A stretch of 42,209 nucleotides of DNA from NCBI GenBank assembly GCA_019113345.1, contig DXHQ01000059.1:1-42209 (forward strand), given 5' to 3'. The position numbers and the translations under genes were made by a program. Source of the DNA: Candidatus Faecalibacterium intestinigallinarum. GTDB lineage: Bacteria > Bacillota > Clostridia > Oscillospirales > Ruminococcaceae. Below the pieces are notes generated by a model, which was not told the DNA's origin, made no database searches, and worked only from the letters and a program-made list of their open reading frames with translations. How positions within the stretch are numbered: the first letter of the stretch is position 1; the number at the start of each line of letters is the position of its first letter. Positions 1-6,354 of this stretch are shown piece by piece.

Positions 1-597
1 GTGGACTCGCCCGTCACCGAGCTGAAAGCACCCCTCAAGGCGGACCTATTATATATGAATAACCACGTCGAGGTGCAGCACTTCATCCAGATCATGCACC
101 AGCGCGGCCGGGACCGCATCGGCTTTATCGGCGAGATCGGGCACTGCCAGTCCTTTTTCGAGCGGCACTCCGCCTATGCCAGCGCCATGGTCCAGCTGGG
201 CCTGGCCAGCAGCCTGAAATACTGTGCGCTGGACGGCCTCGCCCCCGACTATTTCGAGGACGCCCTGCGGTCCATGCTCCAAACCCCCGGGCTGCCGGAT
301 GTCTTTATCTGCGCCAACGATTTCGTGGCCATCGACGCCATCCACGCCCTGCGCAAGCTGGGCGTGTCGGTGCCGGAGGACGTCTGGATCTGCGGCTTTG
401 ACGACAGCCAGGAGGCCTCGGTCATGACGCCGCGGCTGACCTCCATCCACATCCACGGGCAGATCATGGGCTTTACCGCCGCCGACCTGCTGATGACCCG
501 CATCAAGGAGCCCTCGCTGAATTACAGGACGGTGTACACCGAGACCAACCTGATCCTGCGGGAGTCCACCGGCGACCACGAGGCAAAAAAACTATGA
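1..597 (+). CDS. LacI-family transcriptional regulator, 3' part (5' truncated by window)
   Basis: The frame is open from the first base, so the GTG at position 1 is probably an internal Val codon; the N-terminal helix-turn-helix and hinge lie outside the window. The visible 198 residues match the second lobe of the periplasmic-binding-protein-like effector domain of LacI/GalR repressors: a GRDRIGFIGE strand, PDVFICANDFVAIDAIHAL, a conserved VPEDVWICGFDD stretch and LTSIHIHG. The stop overlaps the next ATG in an ATGA, so it is co-transcribed with the DUF624 gene and the fructokinase. By context it probably senses a sugar or sugar phosphate and controls this operon. The family is clear; the ligand is inferred. 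Confidence 0.85.
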   Translation: MDSPVTELKAPLKADLLYMNNHVEVQHFIQIMHQRGRDRIGFIGEIGHCQSFFERHSAYASAMVQLGLASSLKYCALDGLAPDYFEDALRSMLQTPGLPDVFICANDFVAIDAIHALRKLGVSVPEDVWICGFDDSQEASVMTPRLTSIHIHGQIMGFTAADLLMTRIKEPSLNYRTVYTETNLILRESTGDHEAKKL

Positions 598-1253
598 GCA
601 ATCTGATCAACCCCGACCGCCCGCTGCTGGCCTTTATCACCAAGATGGCCTACAGCGCCTACCTGAACATTTTGTGGCTGCTGTGCAGCCTGCCCATTGT
701 CACCATCGGCGCGTCCACCACCGCGCTGTTCTACGTCACCTTAAAGATGGCCGAGGACCGCGACGACGGCCTGACGGGGATGTTCTTCCGAGCCTTCCGG
801 CAGAACTTCAAGCCCGCCACCAAGCTCTGGCTGATCCTGCTGGGGGTGGGGGCCTTCCTCGCGGTGGACGGCTACGTCGTCTGGCATCTCTGGAGCACCA
901 GCGTTTTCTGGACCCTCGTCGCCGCCCTGCTCATCGCGGCGGCCCTTGTCTACGCCGTGGCGCTGCTGTACGCCTTCCCGCTGCTGGCGCGGTTTGAGAA
1001 CACCACCTTCGGCATCCTCAAGACCGCCCTGCTGGTGGGGATACGCTACCTGGTCTGCACCCTGGTGATGGCCGGCATCTACCTGTTGATGGGCTGGGTG
1101 GTGGTCAACGTCTTTACCCCGGCCTTCCTGCTGGGCTTTGGCTGCTGCGCGATGCTCTGTTCCTTCCTGCTGGTGAACATCATCCACGCCATCGGCGGCG
1201 ACCCCGACGCCGGTCTGGAACAGGAGGAGAGCGACGATGCCCCCTCTGCCTGA
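594..1253 (+). CDS. DUF624 (YesL-like) integral membrane protein
   Basis: A 219-residue protein with the YesL/DUF624 layout: a short N-terminus, then about five hydrophobic segments (roughly residues 18-45, 80-100, 104-128, 143-168, 172-200) and an acidic cytoplasmic tail. The motif SLPIVTIGASTTALFYV near residue 33 is typical of the family. DUF624 proteins are usually found beside sugar ABC transporters and glycoside-utilisation genes, and their biochemical role is unknown. It starts inside the LacI stop (ATGA) and overlaps the start of the next gene, so translation is probably coupled along the operon. Confidence 0.85.
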   Translation: MSNLINPDRPLLAFITKMAYSAYLNILWLLCSLPIVTIGASTTALFYVTLKMAEDRDDGLTGMFFRAFRQNFKPATKLWLILLGVGAFLAVDGYVVWHLWSTSVFWTLVAALLIAAALVYAVALLYAFPLLARFENTTFGILKTALLVGIRYLVCTLVMAGIYLLMGWVVVNVFTPAFLLGFGCCAMLCSFLLVNIIHAIGGDPDAGLEQEESDDAPSA

Positions 1254-1845
1254 CCGCACCCGGCAGGAGCTGGCCGCCCTGCGCGGCCTGCACGGCCGCA
1301 AGCGCCTTGCGCACATCTGGGCCTATTACAAAGCGCCCATCGTCATCGCGCTGATCCTGCTGTACATCGCGGGCTACGCCGTCTACCGGCAGGCAACGCG
1401 AAAAGAGGACGCGCTGTATCTCGCGCTGGTGAACGTCGAGCCGGGCGCGGCCCTGACCGAACAGCTGACCGAGGGCTTTGCCCAGGCGCAAGACTTTACC
1501 CCAAAGCAGCAGGTCTACCTCTATACCGGCCTGCTGCTCTCGGAGCGCGAGGGCGCGGACCAGGAATACGTCTACGCCTCCGAGATGCGGATCACGGCGG
1601 CGGTGACGGCCCAGCGCCTGGACGTGCTCTTGATGAACGCCGAGGCCCGGGACGCCTTCGCGGCGCAAGGGTATCTCGCCGACCTGTCCCAGATCGCCCC
1701 CGGCCTTGCGGGCCGGTGGCTGGACGTATCCGCCGCCCCCGCCATCGAGGCGGCGGGCTTCCCCGAGGCGGTCTATCTCGGGGTGCTGGCCAACGCCCCG
1801 CACCCCGGCCGGGCGGCCGCCTTCATCGACTATCTGCTGACATAA
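1237..1845 (+). CDS. Membrane-anchored protein of unknown function
   Basis: A 202-residue protein with a basic N-terminal stretch (HGRKRLAHIWAYYK), one transmembrane segment at about residues 30-48, and an extracytoplasmic domain of about 150 residues. I do not recognise a named domain. The C-terminal half, with alternating strands and helices ending in AAFIDYLLT, recalls the ends of solute-binding proteins, so it may be a reduced, tethered binding protein; this is a guess. An AGGAGGA ribosome-binding site (1223-1229) precedes the ATG. The start overlaps the end of the DUF624 gene by 17 bp, so both belong to the sugar operon. Confidence 0.6.
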   Translation: MPPLPDRTRQELAALRGLHGRKRLAHIWAYYKAPIVIALILLYIAGYAVYRQATRKEDALYLALVNVEPGAALTEQLTEGFAQAQDFTPKQQVYLYTGLLLSEREGADQEYVYASEMRITAAVTAQRLDVLLMNAEARDAFAAQGYLADLSQIAPGLAGRWLDVSAAPAIEAAGFPEAVYLGVLANAPHPGRAAAFIDYLLT

Positions 1846-1872
1846 AACTAGCATAAGAAAGGAGCAATCCAC

Positions 1873-2805
1873 ATGGACATTCTGACCATCGGTGAAATTT
1901 TGATCGACCTGACCCAGACCGGCCGGGACGAAAAGGGCATCCCCCAGTTTGCAGCGAACCCCGGCGGTGCCCCCGCCAACCTGGCCGTCGCGGCGGCAAA
2001 GCTGGGCGCACAGACCGCCTTCATCGGCAAGGTGGGCGACGACGCCTTCGGCCGCTACCTGAACGAGGTGCTGCGTGAAAATGGCGTGGATGCCTCGGGG
2101 GTGGCGGTGGACGAAACCTATCCCACCACCATGGCGGTGGTGTCGGTGGACGCGCGCGGCGAGCGGGACTTCAGCTTTTACCGCAGCGCCAACGCCGACG
2201 TGATGCTGTCGGCCGACGACATCCCCGACGCGGCTCTGCGGCAGGCGAAGGTGGTGCATTTCGGCTCGGTCAGCCTGACCGCCGACCCTTCCCGCGCCGC
2301 CACCCTGGACGCGGTGCGCCGCGCCAAAGGGATGGGCAAAACCATCACCTACGACCCCAACTACCGCGCCAACCTCTGGCCCGATGCGGACACCGCCGTC
2401 GCCCAGATGAAGGCCCCGCTGGGCCTGGTGGACATCCTGAAACTCTCGGACGAGGAGCTGCCCCTGCTGACCGGAACCACGGACTGCGCAGCGGGCACCG
2501 CCGCCCTCGCAGCGCAGGGCGTCAAGCTGATCTTCGTCACCCTCGGGCCGGACGGCGTGTTCTACCGGCTGGGCGAAAAGACCGGCCATGTCCCCGGCGT
2601 GCGGTGCACCGTCGGCGACACCAACGGCGCGGGCGACACCTTCTTCGGCGCGGCGCTTTCGAGGCTCTGCAAGGAGGACCTCGCCGCCCTGACGCCCGAA
2701 ACGCTCGAGCCCATCCTGGCCTTTGCCAACAAGGCCGCCAGCATCACCACCAGCCGGCACGGGGCCATCCCCGCCATGCCGACCCTGGCGGAGGTGGAAG
2801 GATAA
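1873..2805 (+). CDS. scrK: Fructokinase (PfkB family carbohydrate kinase)
   Basis: A 310-residue cytoplasmic ribokinase/PfkB-family kinase, close to the usual length. It starts with the GEILIDL strand, has the sugar-binding NPGGAPANLA motif around residue 33 and ends with the PfkB signature DTNGAGDTFFGA (about residues 251-262), whose last Asp is the catalytic base. The GGAPAN form and overall sequence fit fructokinases that phosphorylate fructose to fructose 6-phosphate with ATP, as in sucrose or fructan operons. An AAGGAG site (1859-1864) precedes the ATG. It is the last gene of the operon and is followed by a strong intrinsic terminator. Substrate is inferred from family and context. Confidence 0.88.
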   Translation: MDILTIGEILIDLTQTGRDEKGIPQFAANPGGAPANLAVAAAKLGAQTAFIGKVGDDAFGRYLNEVLRENGVDASGVAVDETYPTTMAVVSVDARGERDFSFYRSANADVMLSADDIPDAALRQAKVVHFGSVSLTADPSRAATLDAVRRAKGMGKTITYDPNYRANLWPDADTAVAQMKAPLGLVDILKLSDEELPLLTGTTDCAAGTAALAAQGVKLIFVTLGPDGVFYRLGEKTGHVPGVRCTVGDTNGAGDTFFGAALSRLCKEDLAALTPETLEPILAFANKAASITTSRHGAIPAMPTLAEVEG

Positions 2806-2852
2806 GGCTGTAAAGACGGCAGCCCCCGCCCGACAAATGAAGCCTCACGCGA

Positions 2853-2887
2853 AAAAGCCGCCGCACGTTTTCCGTGCAGCGGCTTTT
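2853..2887 (+). terminator. Intrinsic terminator of the sugar operon
   Basis: A 15-bp hairpin (arms 2853-2867 and 2873-2887, one mismatch, loop TTTTC). The arms begin with AAAA and end with TTTT, so it can act in both directions. It lies between the convergent fructokinase and Spo0A-like genes. Confidence 0.85.
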
Positions 2888-2930
2888 GGGCCCTTGTGTG
2901 AACGATTTTCTTTTTACGTCTTGCTTTTTG

Positions 2931-3290
2931 TTACGTCATGCTTTTCAGATTCTCTGCGGTCTGCTGCCGGATGATGGCCCGGGCGCAGATGTAGATGAAC
3001 TCTGCGGCCGTCGGGCAGGCATCCAGCGGATGGCCTGCCAGGACCTCCATATAACCGCGGTTGTGCTTCCAGGCCTGCTCCATCGCCCGGCGGATATTGC
3101 TTTCAATGCCCCGCCAGGTGCAGCAGCGCGCCTTTGCGATGACGGCGTAAACTTCTTTGTCGACCGCATCGATGCGGTTTGCATCCTCTGCCACAAGTCT
3201 GACCGCCCAAATCAGGTCCGATGTTGCGCGGTTCTTCCACGTCAAACGGAAAGGAAGCAGCATTTCGGTGATTTTGTATTCCAAAGTCAT
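2931..3290 (-). CDS. Stand-alone Spo0A C-terminal (effector) domain protein
   Basis: The ATG at 3290 follows a GGAGGT site and gives 119 residues. The protein lines up with the C-terminal DNA-binding domain of Spo0A over nearly its whole length: a helix beginning ITEMLLPF, then AVDKEVYAVIAKA, the recognition-helix region IESNIRRAMEQAW (compare the VERAIRHAIEVAW region of Spo0A) and PTAAEFIYICARA at the end. No receiver domain is present, so it cannot be switched by phosphorelay. It could bind 0A-box DNA without phosphorylation, or compete with or modulate Spo0A. A 0A-box match lies about 85 bp upstream of its start. The frame stays open upstream of the ATG but without family similarity. Domain call is strong; function is inference. 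Confidence 0.85.
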   Translation of the reverse strand: MTLEYKITEMLLPFRLTWKNRATSDLIWAVRLVAEDANRIDAVDKEVYAVIAKARCCTWRGIESNIRRAMEQAWKHNRGYMEVLAGHPLDACPTAAEFIYICARAIIRQQTAENLKSMT

Positions 3291-3341
3291 GGAGACCTCC
3301 TTATATTCATTCCGGGATCGCTTCCAGCAAGGGCCGAAATC

Positions 3342-3384
3342 AATATAAGGAATTTTAGGCAAACAAAGCCACTTTTCGGCAAAA
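3342..3384 (-). promoter_or_regulatory. 0A-box (TGNCGAA) and candidate promoter of the Spo0A-like gene
   Basis: Read on the minus strand, 3384-3373 is TTTTGCCGAAAA, containing TGCCGAA (3381-3375), an exact match to the Spo0A-binding consensus TGNCGAA with flanking T and A runs. Downstream, TATATT (3347-3342) can serve as a -10 with only a poor -35 (GCTTTG, 3369-3364, 16-bp spacing). A 0A-box just upstream of a weak -35 is the usual arrangement of Spo0A-activated promoters. A near-match lies further upstream within TTCGGACGAA (around 3400). The promoter assignment is tentative. Confidence 0.55.
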
Positions 3385-3432
3385 CAAGTTGCGATTCGTC
3401 CGAACGCGTCAAAATGCGTCTGCCGGGCGAGA

Positions 3433-3472
3433 CAAAAAAGAGCGCTCTTGCCTGACAGACAAAAGCGCTCTT
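3433..3472 (-). terminator. Intrinsic terminator of amt-PII
   Basis: On the minus strand the arms AAGAGCGCT (3472-3464) and AGCGCTCTT (3446-3438) enclose a 17-nt loop and are followed by a T-rich tract (TTTTTTG). It lies 15 bp past the stop codon of the ammonium transporter. Confidence 0.85.
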
Positions 3473-3486
3473 GGTTCAGCTGACGC

Positions 3487-5217
3487 TTAATCCGCGTCCT
3501 GCAAGGCGTCGTAGCCCTGCTCGCCGGTGCGGACCTTGACGACGTTCTCCACGTCGTAGACAAAGATCTTGCCGTCGCCGACATGGCCGGTGTAGAGGGC
3601 CTTGCGGGCGGCTTCCACCACCGCGTCGACCGGCACCTTGGAGACCACCACCTCCACCTTCAGCTTGGGCAGCAGCCGCGCCTCCACCGGCACGCCGCGG
3701 AAGAAGGCCTCGTGACCCTTCTGCTGGCCGTAGCCAAAGACGTTGGTCACGGTCAGGCCGGTGACGCCGATCTTCTCCAGAGCGTTCTGCAGCGGGATGA
3801 AGCGGTCCTGCCGGGTGACCACCGAAACCTTGGTCAGGGCGGCGCCGGCGCGCGGCTTGTGCTCCACCGGGACGGCGGCGGGGGCAGCCGCGGCGGCCGG
3901 AGCGGGGACGGGCTGCGGCGCGGCTTCCAGCCCGGCGAAGTCGCCGGTGGGGATGGCCGGAGCAAAGTCGGGGTAGGCGATATTGCCGTGCTCGCCGATG
4001 TCAAGGCCAGCCAGCTCTTCCTCCGGGCTGACCCGGATACCCACCGTGTACTTGAGGGCCAGCCAGACCAGACCCGAGGTGACGAAGGTGAATACGCCCA
4101 CCGCCAGGACGCCTATGACCTGGATGCCCAGCAGTTCGGCTCCGCCGCCGAACAGCAGGCCGCTGCGGGTGGCCAGGGTGGTGACCCCCTCCTCGGCAAA
4201 GATGCCGACGCAGAGGGTGCCGAAAACGCCGCAGCAGAGGTGGACCGCCGTCGCGCCGACCGGGTCGTCCACATGGAGCTTGTCGAAGAAGCCCACCGCG
4301 AACACCACCAGCACGCCGGCGATGGCCCCGATGATCAGGCTGCTCTCGATGCTGACGTAGGCGCAGCTGCCGGTGATGCCCACCAGGCCGGCCAAACAGC
4401 CGTTGATGGTCATGCCCAGGTCGGGCTTGCCGACGACCACCCAGGAGGTGATGGTGGCGGTCAGCACAGCCGCGATGGCCGAGGTGTTGGTGGTGACCAG
4501 AATGTGCATCACGTCGGCCGGGTGCTGAAAGCTCATGGTCGAGCCGGGGTTGAAGCCGAACCAGCCCAGCCAGAGCACGAACAGCCCGATGACCGCCAGG
4601 GACATATTGTGGCCGGGGATGGCCTGGGCTTTGCCGTCCTTATCGTACTTGCCGATGCGGGGACCCAGCAGCAGCGCGCCGGCCAGCGCGGCCCAGCCGC
4701 CCACCGAGTGGACCGCCGCGTCGCCGGCAAAGTCCATAAAGCCCATCTGCGCCAGCCAGCCGCCGCCCCAGATCCAGTGGCCCACGATGGGGTAGATGAC
4801 CAGCGTCAGCACAAAGGAAAAGAGGATGAAGGAGACGTACTTGATCCGCTCGGCCACGGCGCCCGAGACGATGGTGGCCGCCGTGCCGCAGAAGACCAGC
4901 TGGAAGAAGAACTTGCCCCAGAAGGGGACGGTGGAGGTCAGGGTGCCGTCGTAGAACGACAGGTCCTGCCCGCCCAGCACAAACAGGTGCTGGGTGCCCA
5001 CAAAGGGGTTGTCCCCGCCGAACATCAGTCCCCAGCCCAGCAGCATGAAGCCCAGGGACGAGACGGCAAAGACGATGAAGTTTTTCGACAGGATGTTGAC
5101 GGTGTTCTTGGCGCGGGCAAAGCCCGCCTCCACCGAGGCAAAGCCCAGGTTCATAAAGAACACCAGGATGGCCGCAAGCAGCACCCACAGGGTGTCGACG
5201 ATCGAGATCATATCCAT
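3487..5217 (-). CDS. Ammonium transporter fused to a C-terminal P-II signalling domain
   Basis: 576 residues from the ATG at 5217, which has an AGAGAGGAA site upstream. Residues about 1-430 are an Amt/Mep/Rh channel with 11 membrane segments and the family signature around DFAGDAAVHSVGGW. An Ala/Pro-rich linker (about 455-485) leads to a complete P-II domain (about 487-576) with a recognisable T-loop region, the B-loop GHVGDGKIFVYD and the C-loop RTGEQGYDAL. P-II proteins normally plug Amt channels in response to 2-oxoglutarate and ATP/ADP; here the plug is covalently attached. At the T-loop position of the uridylylated Tyr51 of enteric GlnB there is Phe (GHEAFFRG), so uridylylation is not expected. 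No separate glnB/glnK lies nearby. It is transcribed from its own promoter through a structured leader. Confidence 0.92.
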   Translation of the reverse strand: MDMISIVDTLWVLLAAILVFFMNLGFASVEAGFARAKNTVNILSKNFIVFAVSSLGFMLLGWGLMFGGDNPFVGTQHLFVLGGQDLSFYDGTLTSTVPFWGKFFFQLVFCGTAATIVSGAVAERIKYVSFILFSFVLTLVIYPIVGHWIWGGGWLAQMGFMDFAGDAAVHSVGGWAALAGALLLGPRIGKYDKDGKAQAIPGHNMSLAVIGLFVLWLGWFGFNPGSTMSFQHPADVMHILVTTNTSAIAAVLTATITSWVVVGKPDLGMTINGCLAGLVGITGSCAYVSIESSLIIGAIAGVLVVFAVGFFDKLHVDDPVGATAVHLCCGVFGTLCVGIFAEEGVTTLATRSGLLFGGGAELLGIQVIGVLAVGVFTFVTSGLVWLALKYTVGIRVSPEEELAGLDIGEHGNIAYPDFAPAIPTGDFAGLEAAPQPVPAPAAAAAPAAVPVEHKPRAGAALTKVSVVTRQDRFIPLQNALEKIGVTGLTVTNVFGYGQQKGHEAFFRGVPVEARLLPKLKVEVVVSKVPVDAVVEAARKALYTGHVGDGKIFVYDVENVVKVRTGEQGYDALQDAD

Positions 5218-5304
5218 AGCGATTCCTCTCTCTTGGGCGGCGGCGCCGGCCCGTCGGCGCGCCGCGGTGTCCGCCTGCCGCCGTCGTCCGGGCCCGGCAG
5301 CAGG

Positions 5305-5354
5305 AAAGGGGCGGACCCCCGCCGGCCACATTGCCGGAGAGAGCCCGCCCCTTT
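5305..5354 (-). promoter_or_regulatory. Large hairpin in the amt-PII 5' leader
   Basis: The arms AAAGGGGCGG (5305-5314) and CCGCCCCTTT (5345-5354) are perfectly complementary and enclose a second small hairpin (CCGGC 5322-5326, GCCGG 5333-5337). There is no T-tract, so it is not a terminator. It lies about 90 bp upstream of the start codon, downstream of the leader terminator. Confidence 0.5.
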
Positions 5355-5370
5355 GCGGAAGGTCGATTCC

Positions 5371-5403
5371 AAAACAAAAGCGCCGGAGGAATTCCCCCGG
5401 CGC
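5371..5403 (-). terminator. Intrinsic terminator inside the amt-PII leader
   Basis: On the minus strand GCGCCGGGGG (5403-5394), loop AATT, CCTCCGGCGC (5389-5380), then TTTTGTTTT (5379-5371). It has all the features of an intrinsic terminator. It sits about 10 nt after the predicted transcription start and about 155 bp before the amt-PII ATG, so full-length mRNA would require readthrough or antitermination. Confidence 0.75.
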
Positions 5404-5418
5404 CGTTGCCTTGTGCGC

Positions 5419-5447
5419 AGTATACGCCCCGAACGGTCAGATGTCAA
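5419..5447 (-). promoter_or_regulatory. Sigma-A promoter upstream of amt-PII
   Basis: On the minus strand TTGACA (5447-5442), a 17-bp spacer and TATACT (5424-5419): a perfect -35 and near-perfect -10. The predicted start is near 5412. It drives transcription toward the leader terminator and amt-PII. Confidence 0.8.
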
Positions 5448-5527
5448 GTCCGCGCGGACAACTTCGGCTTTTTATTCGCCTCGCATCAACATTCCGCGCG
5501 CTTTCTGTGCACAGTGCCCGGATCGTC

Positions 5528-5851
5528 TCAGTCCCAATCGTGACGGTCGTCCCAGTCGTCGTCGCGGTCCCGGCGCTCCCGGTCCACTTCCAGGATGCGG
5601 CCGGAGGAGGCGCCGATCTCAAAGTCGTACTCGTAGCCGTCCACCACGATCTCCAGTTCATACTTGCCGTCGTCCCGCTCACACTCGAGGATGCGCAGCT
5701 CGCTGACCTCCCGGCCGAGGTAGTCGGCGGCGATCTGTTTGGCGGTGGCTGCGTCGATGGCGGCATAAGCGGACATGGAGCCGCAGGCGGTCATGGCGGT
5801 CAGGGCCAGAGCGGCGGCGAGGGTCAGGCTCAGCTTACGGGTCTTTTTCAT
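5528..5851 (-). CDS. PepSY-domain lipoprotein (secreted)
   Basis: 107 residues. An ATG at 5860 directly abuts the AAGGAG site (5866-5861), so the ATG at 5851, spaced nine bases from it, is the better start. The N-terminus is a signal peptide (MKKTRKLSLTLAAALALTA) ending in a probable lipobox MTAC, so the mature protein should be a lipoprotein outside the membrane. Residues about 40-95 match PepSY (ATAKQIAADYLGREVSEL ... YELEIVVDGYEYDFEI ... GRILEVD). The tail is very acidic and Asp/Arg-rich (RDRDDDWDDRHD). PepSY domains are linked to inhibition of secreted proteases, but the substrate here is unknown. Tandem direct repeats lie upstream. Confidence 0.82.
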   Translation of the reverse strand: MKKTRKLSLTLAAALALTAMTACGSMSAYAAIDAATAKQIAADYLGREVSELRILECERDDGKYELEIVVDGYEYDFEIGASSGRILEVDRERRDRDDDWDDRHDWD

Positions 5852-5900
5852 GGTAGTCATCTCCTTATGGTTTGGGGGGTTGGTTTTCGTCCTTTGTATA

Positions 5901-5950
5901 CAGTGTACGGAGCCGCCGCCCCGAAACCGGGGTCGTGCAGAAGTTTTTTG
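5901..5950. repeat. 50-bp direct repeat, copy 1 (upstream of the PepSY gene)
   Basis: Matches 5991-6040 without gaps at an exact 90-bp offset, 38 of 50 positions identical by my count. Both copies contain the ACCGGGG..CG.GCAG core followed by a T-run. Copy 1 includes the short inverted repeat CCCCG-AAAC-CGGGG. Confidence 0.7.
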
Positions 5951-5990
5951 GAAAGTTTTTGTTTTTCCTTCTGCGTTCGGCTTACAAACA

Positions 5991-6040
5991 CAGGATACGG
6001 GCCCGCCCGCCCAAAACCGGGGCCGCGCAGAAAATTTTTT
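5991..6040. repeat. 50-bp direct repeat, copy 2 (upstream of the PepSY gene)
   Basis: Second unit of the 90-bp-period direct repeat, with CCAAAACCGGGG and GCGCAG in the same places as copy 1. It ends about 20 bp before the tRNA-Leu terminator. It could be a duplicated promoter/operator region or a repetitive element. Confidence 0.7.
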
Positions 6041-6055
6041 CAGCCGCGCCGGCAC

Positions 6056-6094
6056 AAAAAAAACGCCCTTCCAGCTTTCGCTGAAAGAGCGTTT
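6056..6094 (-). terminator. Intrinsic terminator of tRNA-Leu
   Basis: On the minus strand a 15-bp stem (AAACGC... to ...GCGTTT, with some G-U pairs) is capped by a GAAA tetraloop (6094-6061) and followed by a run of T (6063-6056). It begins two bases after the encoded CCA of the tRNA. Confidence 0.9.
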
Positions 6095-6095
6095 C

Positions 6096-6178
6096 TGGTG
6101 CGAGGGAAGGGATTTGAACCCTCAAGGTTACCCACACGCACCTCAAACGTGCGCGTCTGCCAGTTCCGCCACCCTCGC
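6096..6178 (-). tRNA. tRNA-Leu (anticodon GAG), CCA encoded
   Basis: The acceptor arms GCGAGGG (6178-6172) and CCCTCGC (6106-6100) pair fully, followed by A73 and genomically encoded CCA (6098-6096). The anticodon stem CACGT/GCGTG closes the loop TTGAGGT with anticodon GAG, reading CUC/CUU Leu codons. The T-arm contains GGTTCAAATCC. A long variable arm (about 6125-6137) marks it as a class II tRNA. It is monocistronic, with its own promoter and terminator. Confidence 0.95.
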
Positions 6179-6228
6179 ATATCATTTTGCGGCCGCCCTG
6201 CCGGCGCCGTGTGCCGAACTGCTTGATT

Positions 6229-6257
6229 ATAATAGCACAACCGGGACGCAAAGTCAA
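6229..6257 (-). promoter_or_regulatory. Sigma-A promoter of tRNA-Leu
   Basis: On the minus strand TTGACT (6257-6252), 17-bp spacer, TATTAT (6234-6229). The -10 ends about 50 bp upstream of the mature tRNA 5' end. Confidence 0.8.
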
Positions 6258-6354
6258 GAGCCGAATTTACTTTTTCGCCCTTTCCCGCCGCACATACAAC
6301 ATCCGCCCCGGCATATCCTGTTACTGTATCCCTTTCCAGACAAGGAGGCGTTCG

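Noticed and set aside
2931-3584. Extended start of the Spo0A-like gene at 3584
   Set aside because: The added 98 residues are Arg/Ser/Thr-rich, overlap the amt-PII gene and its terminator, and show no receiver-domain features; the ATG at 3290 has a good ribosome-binding site.
3583-5706. Plus-strand open frame of about 700 codons opposite amt-PII
   Set aside because: No recognisable domain, a composition typical of antisense shadows, and the minus strand encodes a clear Amt and P-II domain.
6240-6354. Sigma-E-type promoter (CATACAAC) before the polysaccharide deacetylase
   Set aside because: The -10 is one base off and no -35 resembling the consensus lies 14 bp upstream; not enough to claim sporulation control.
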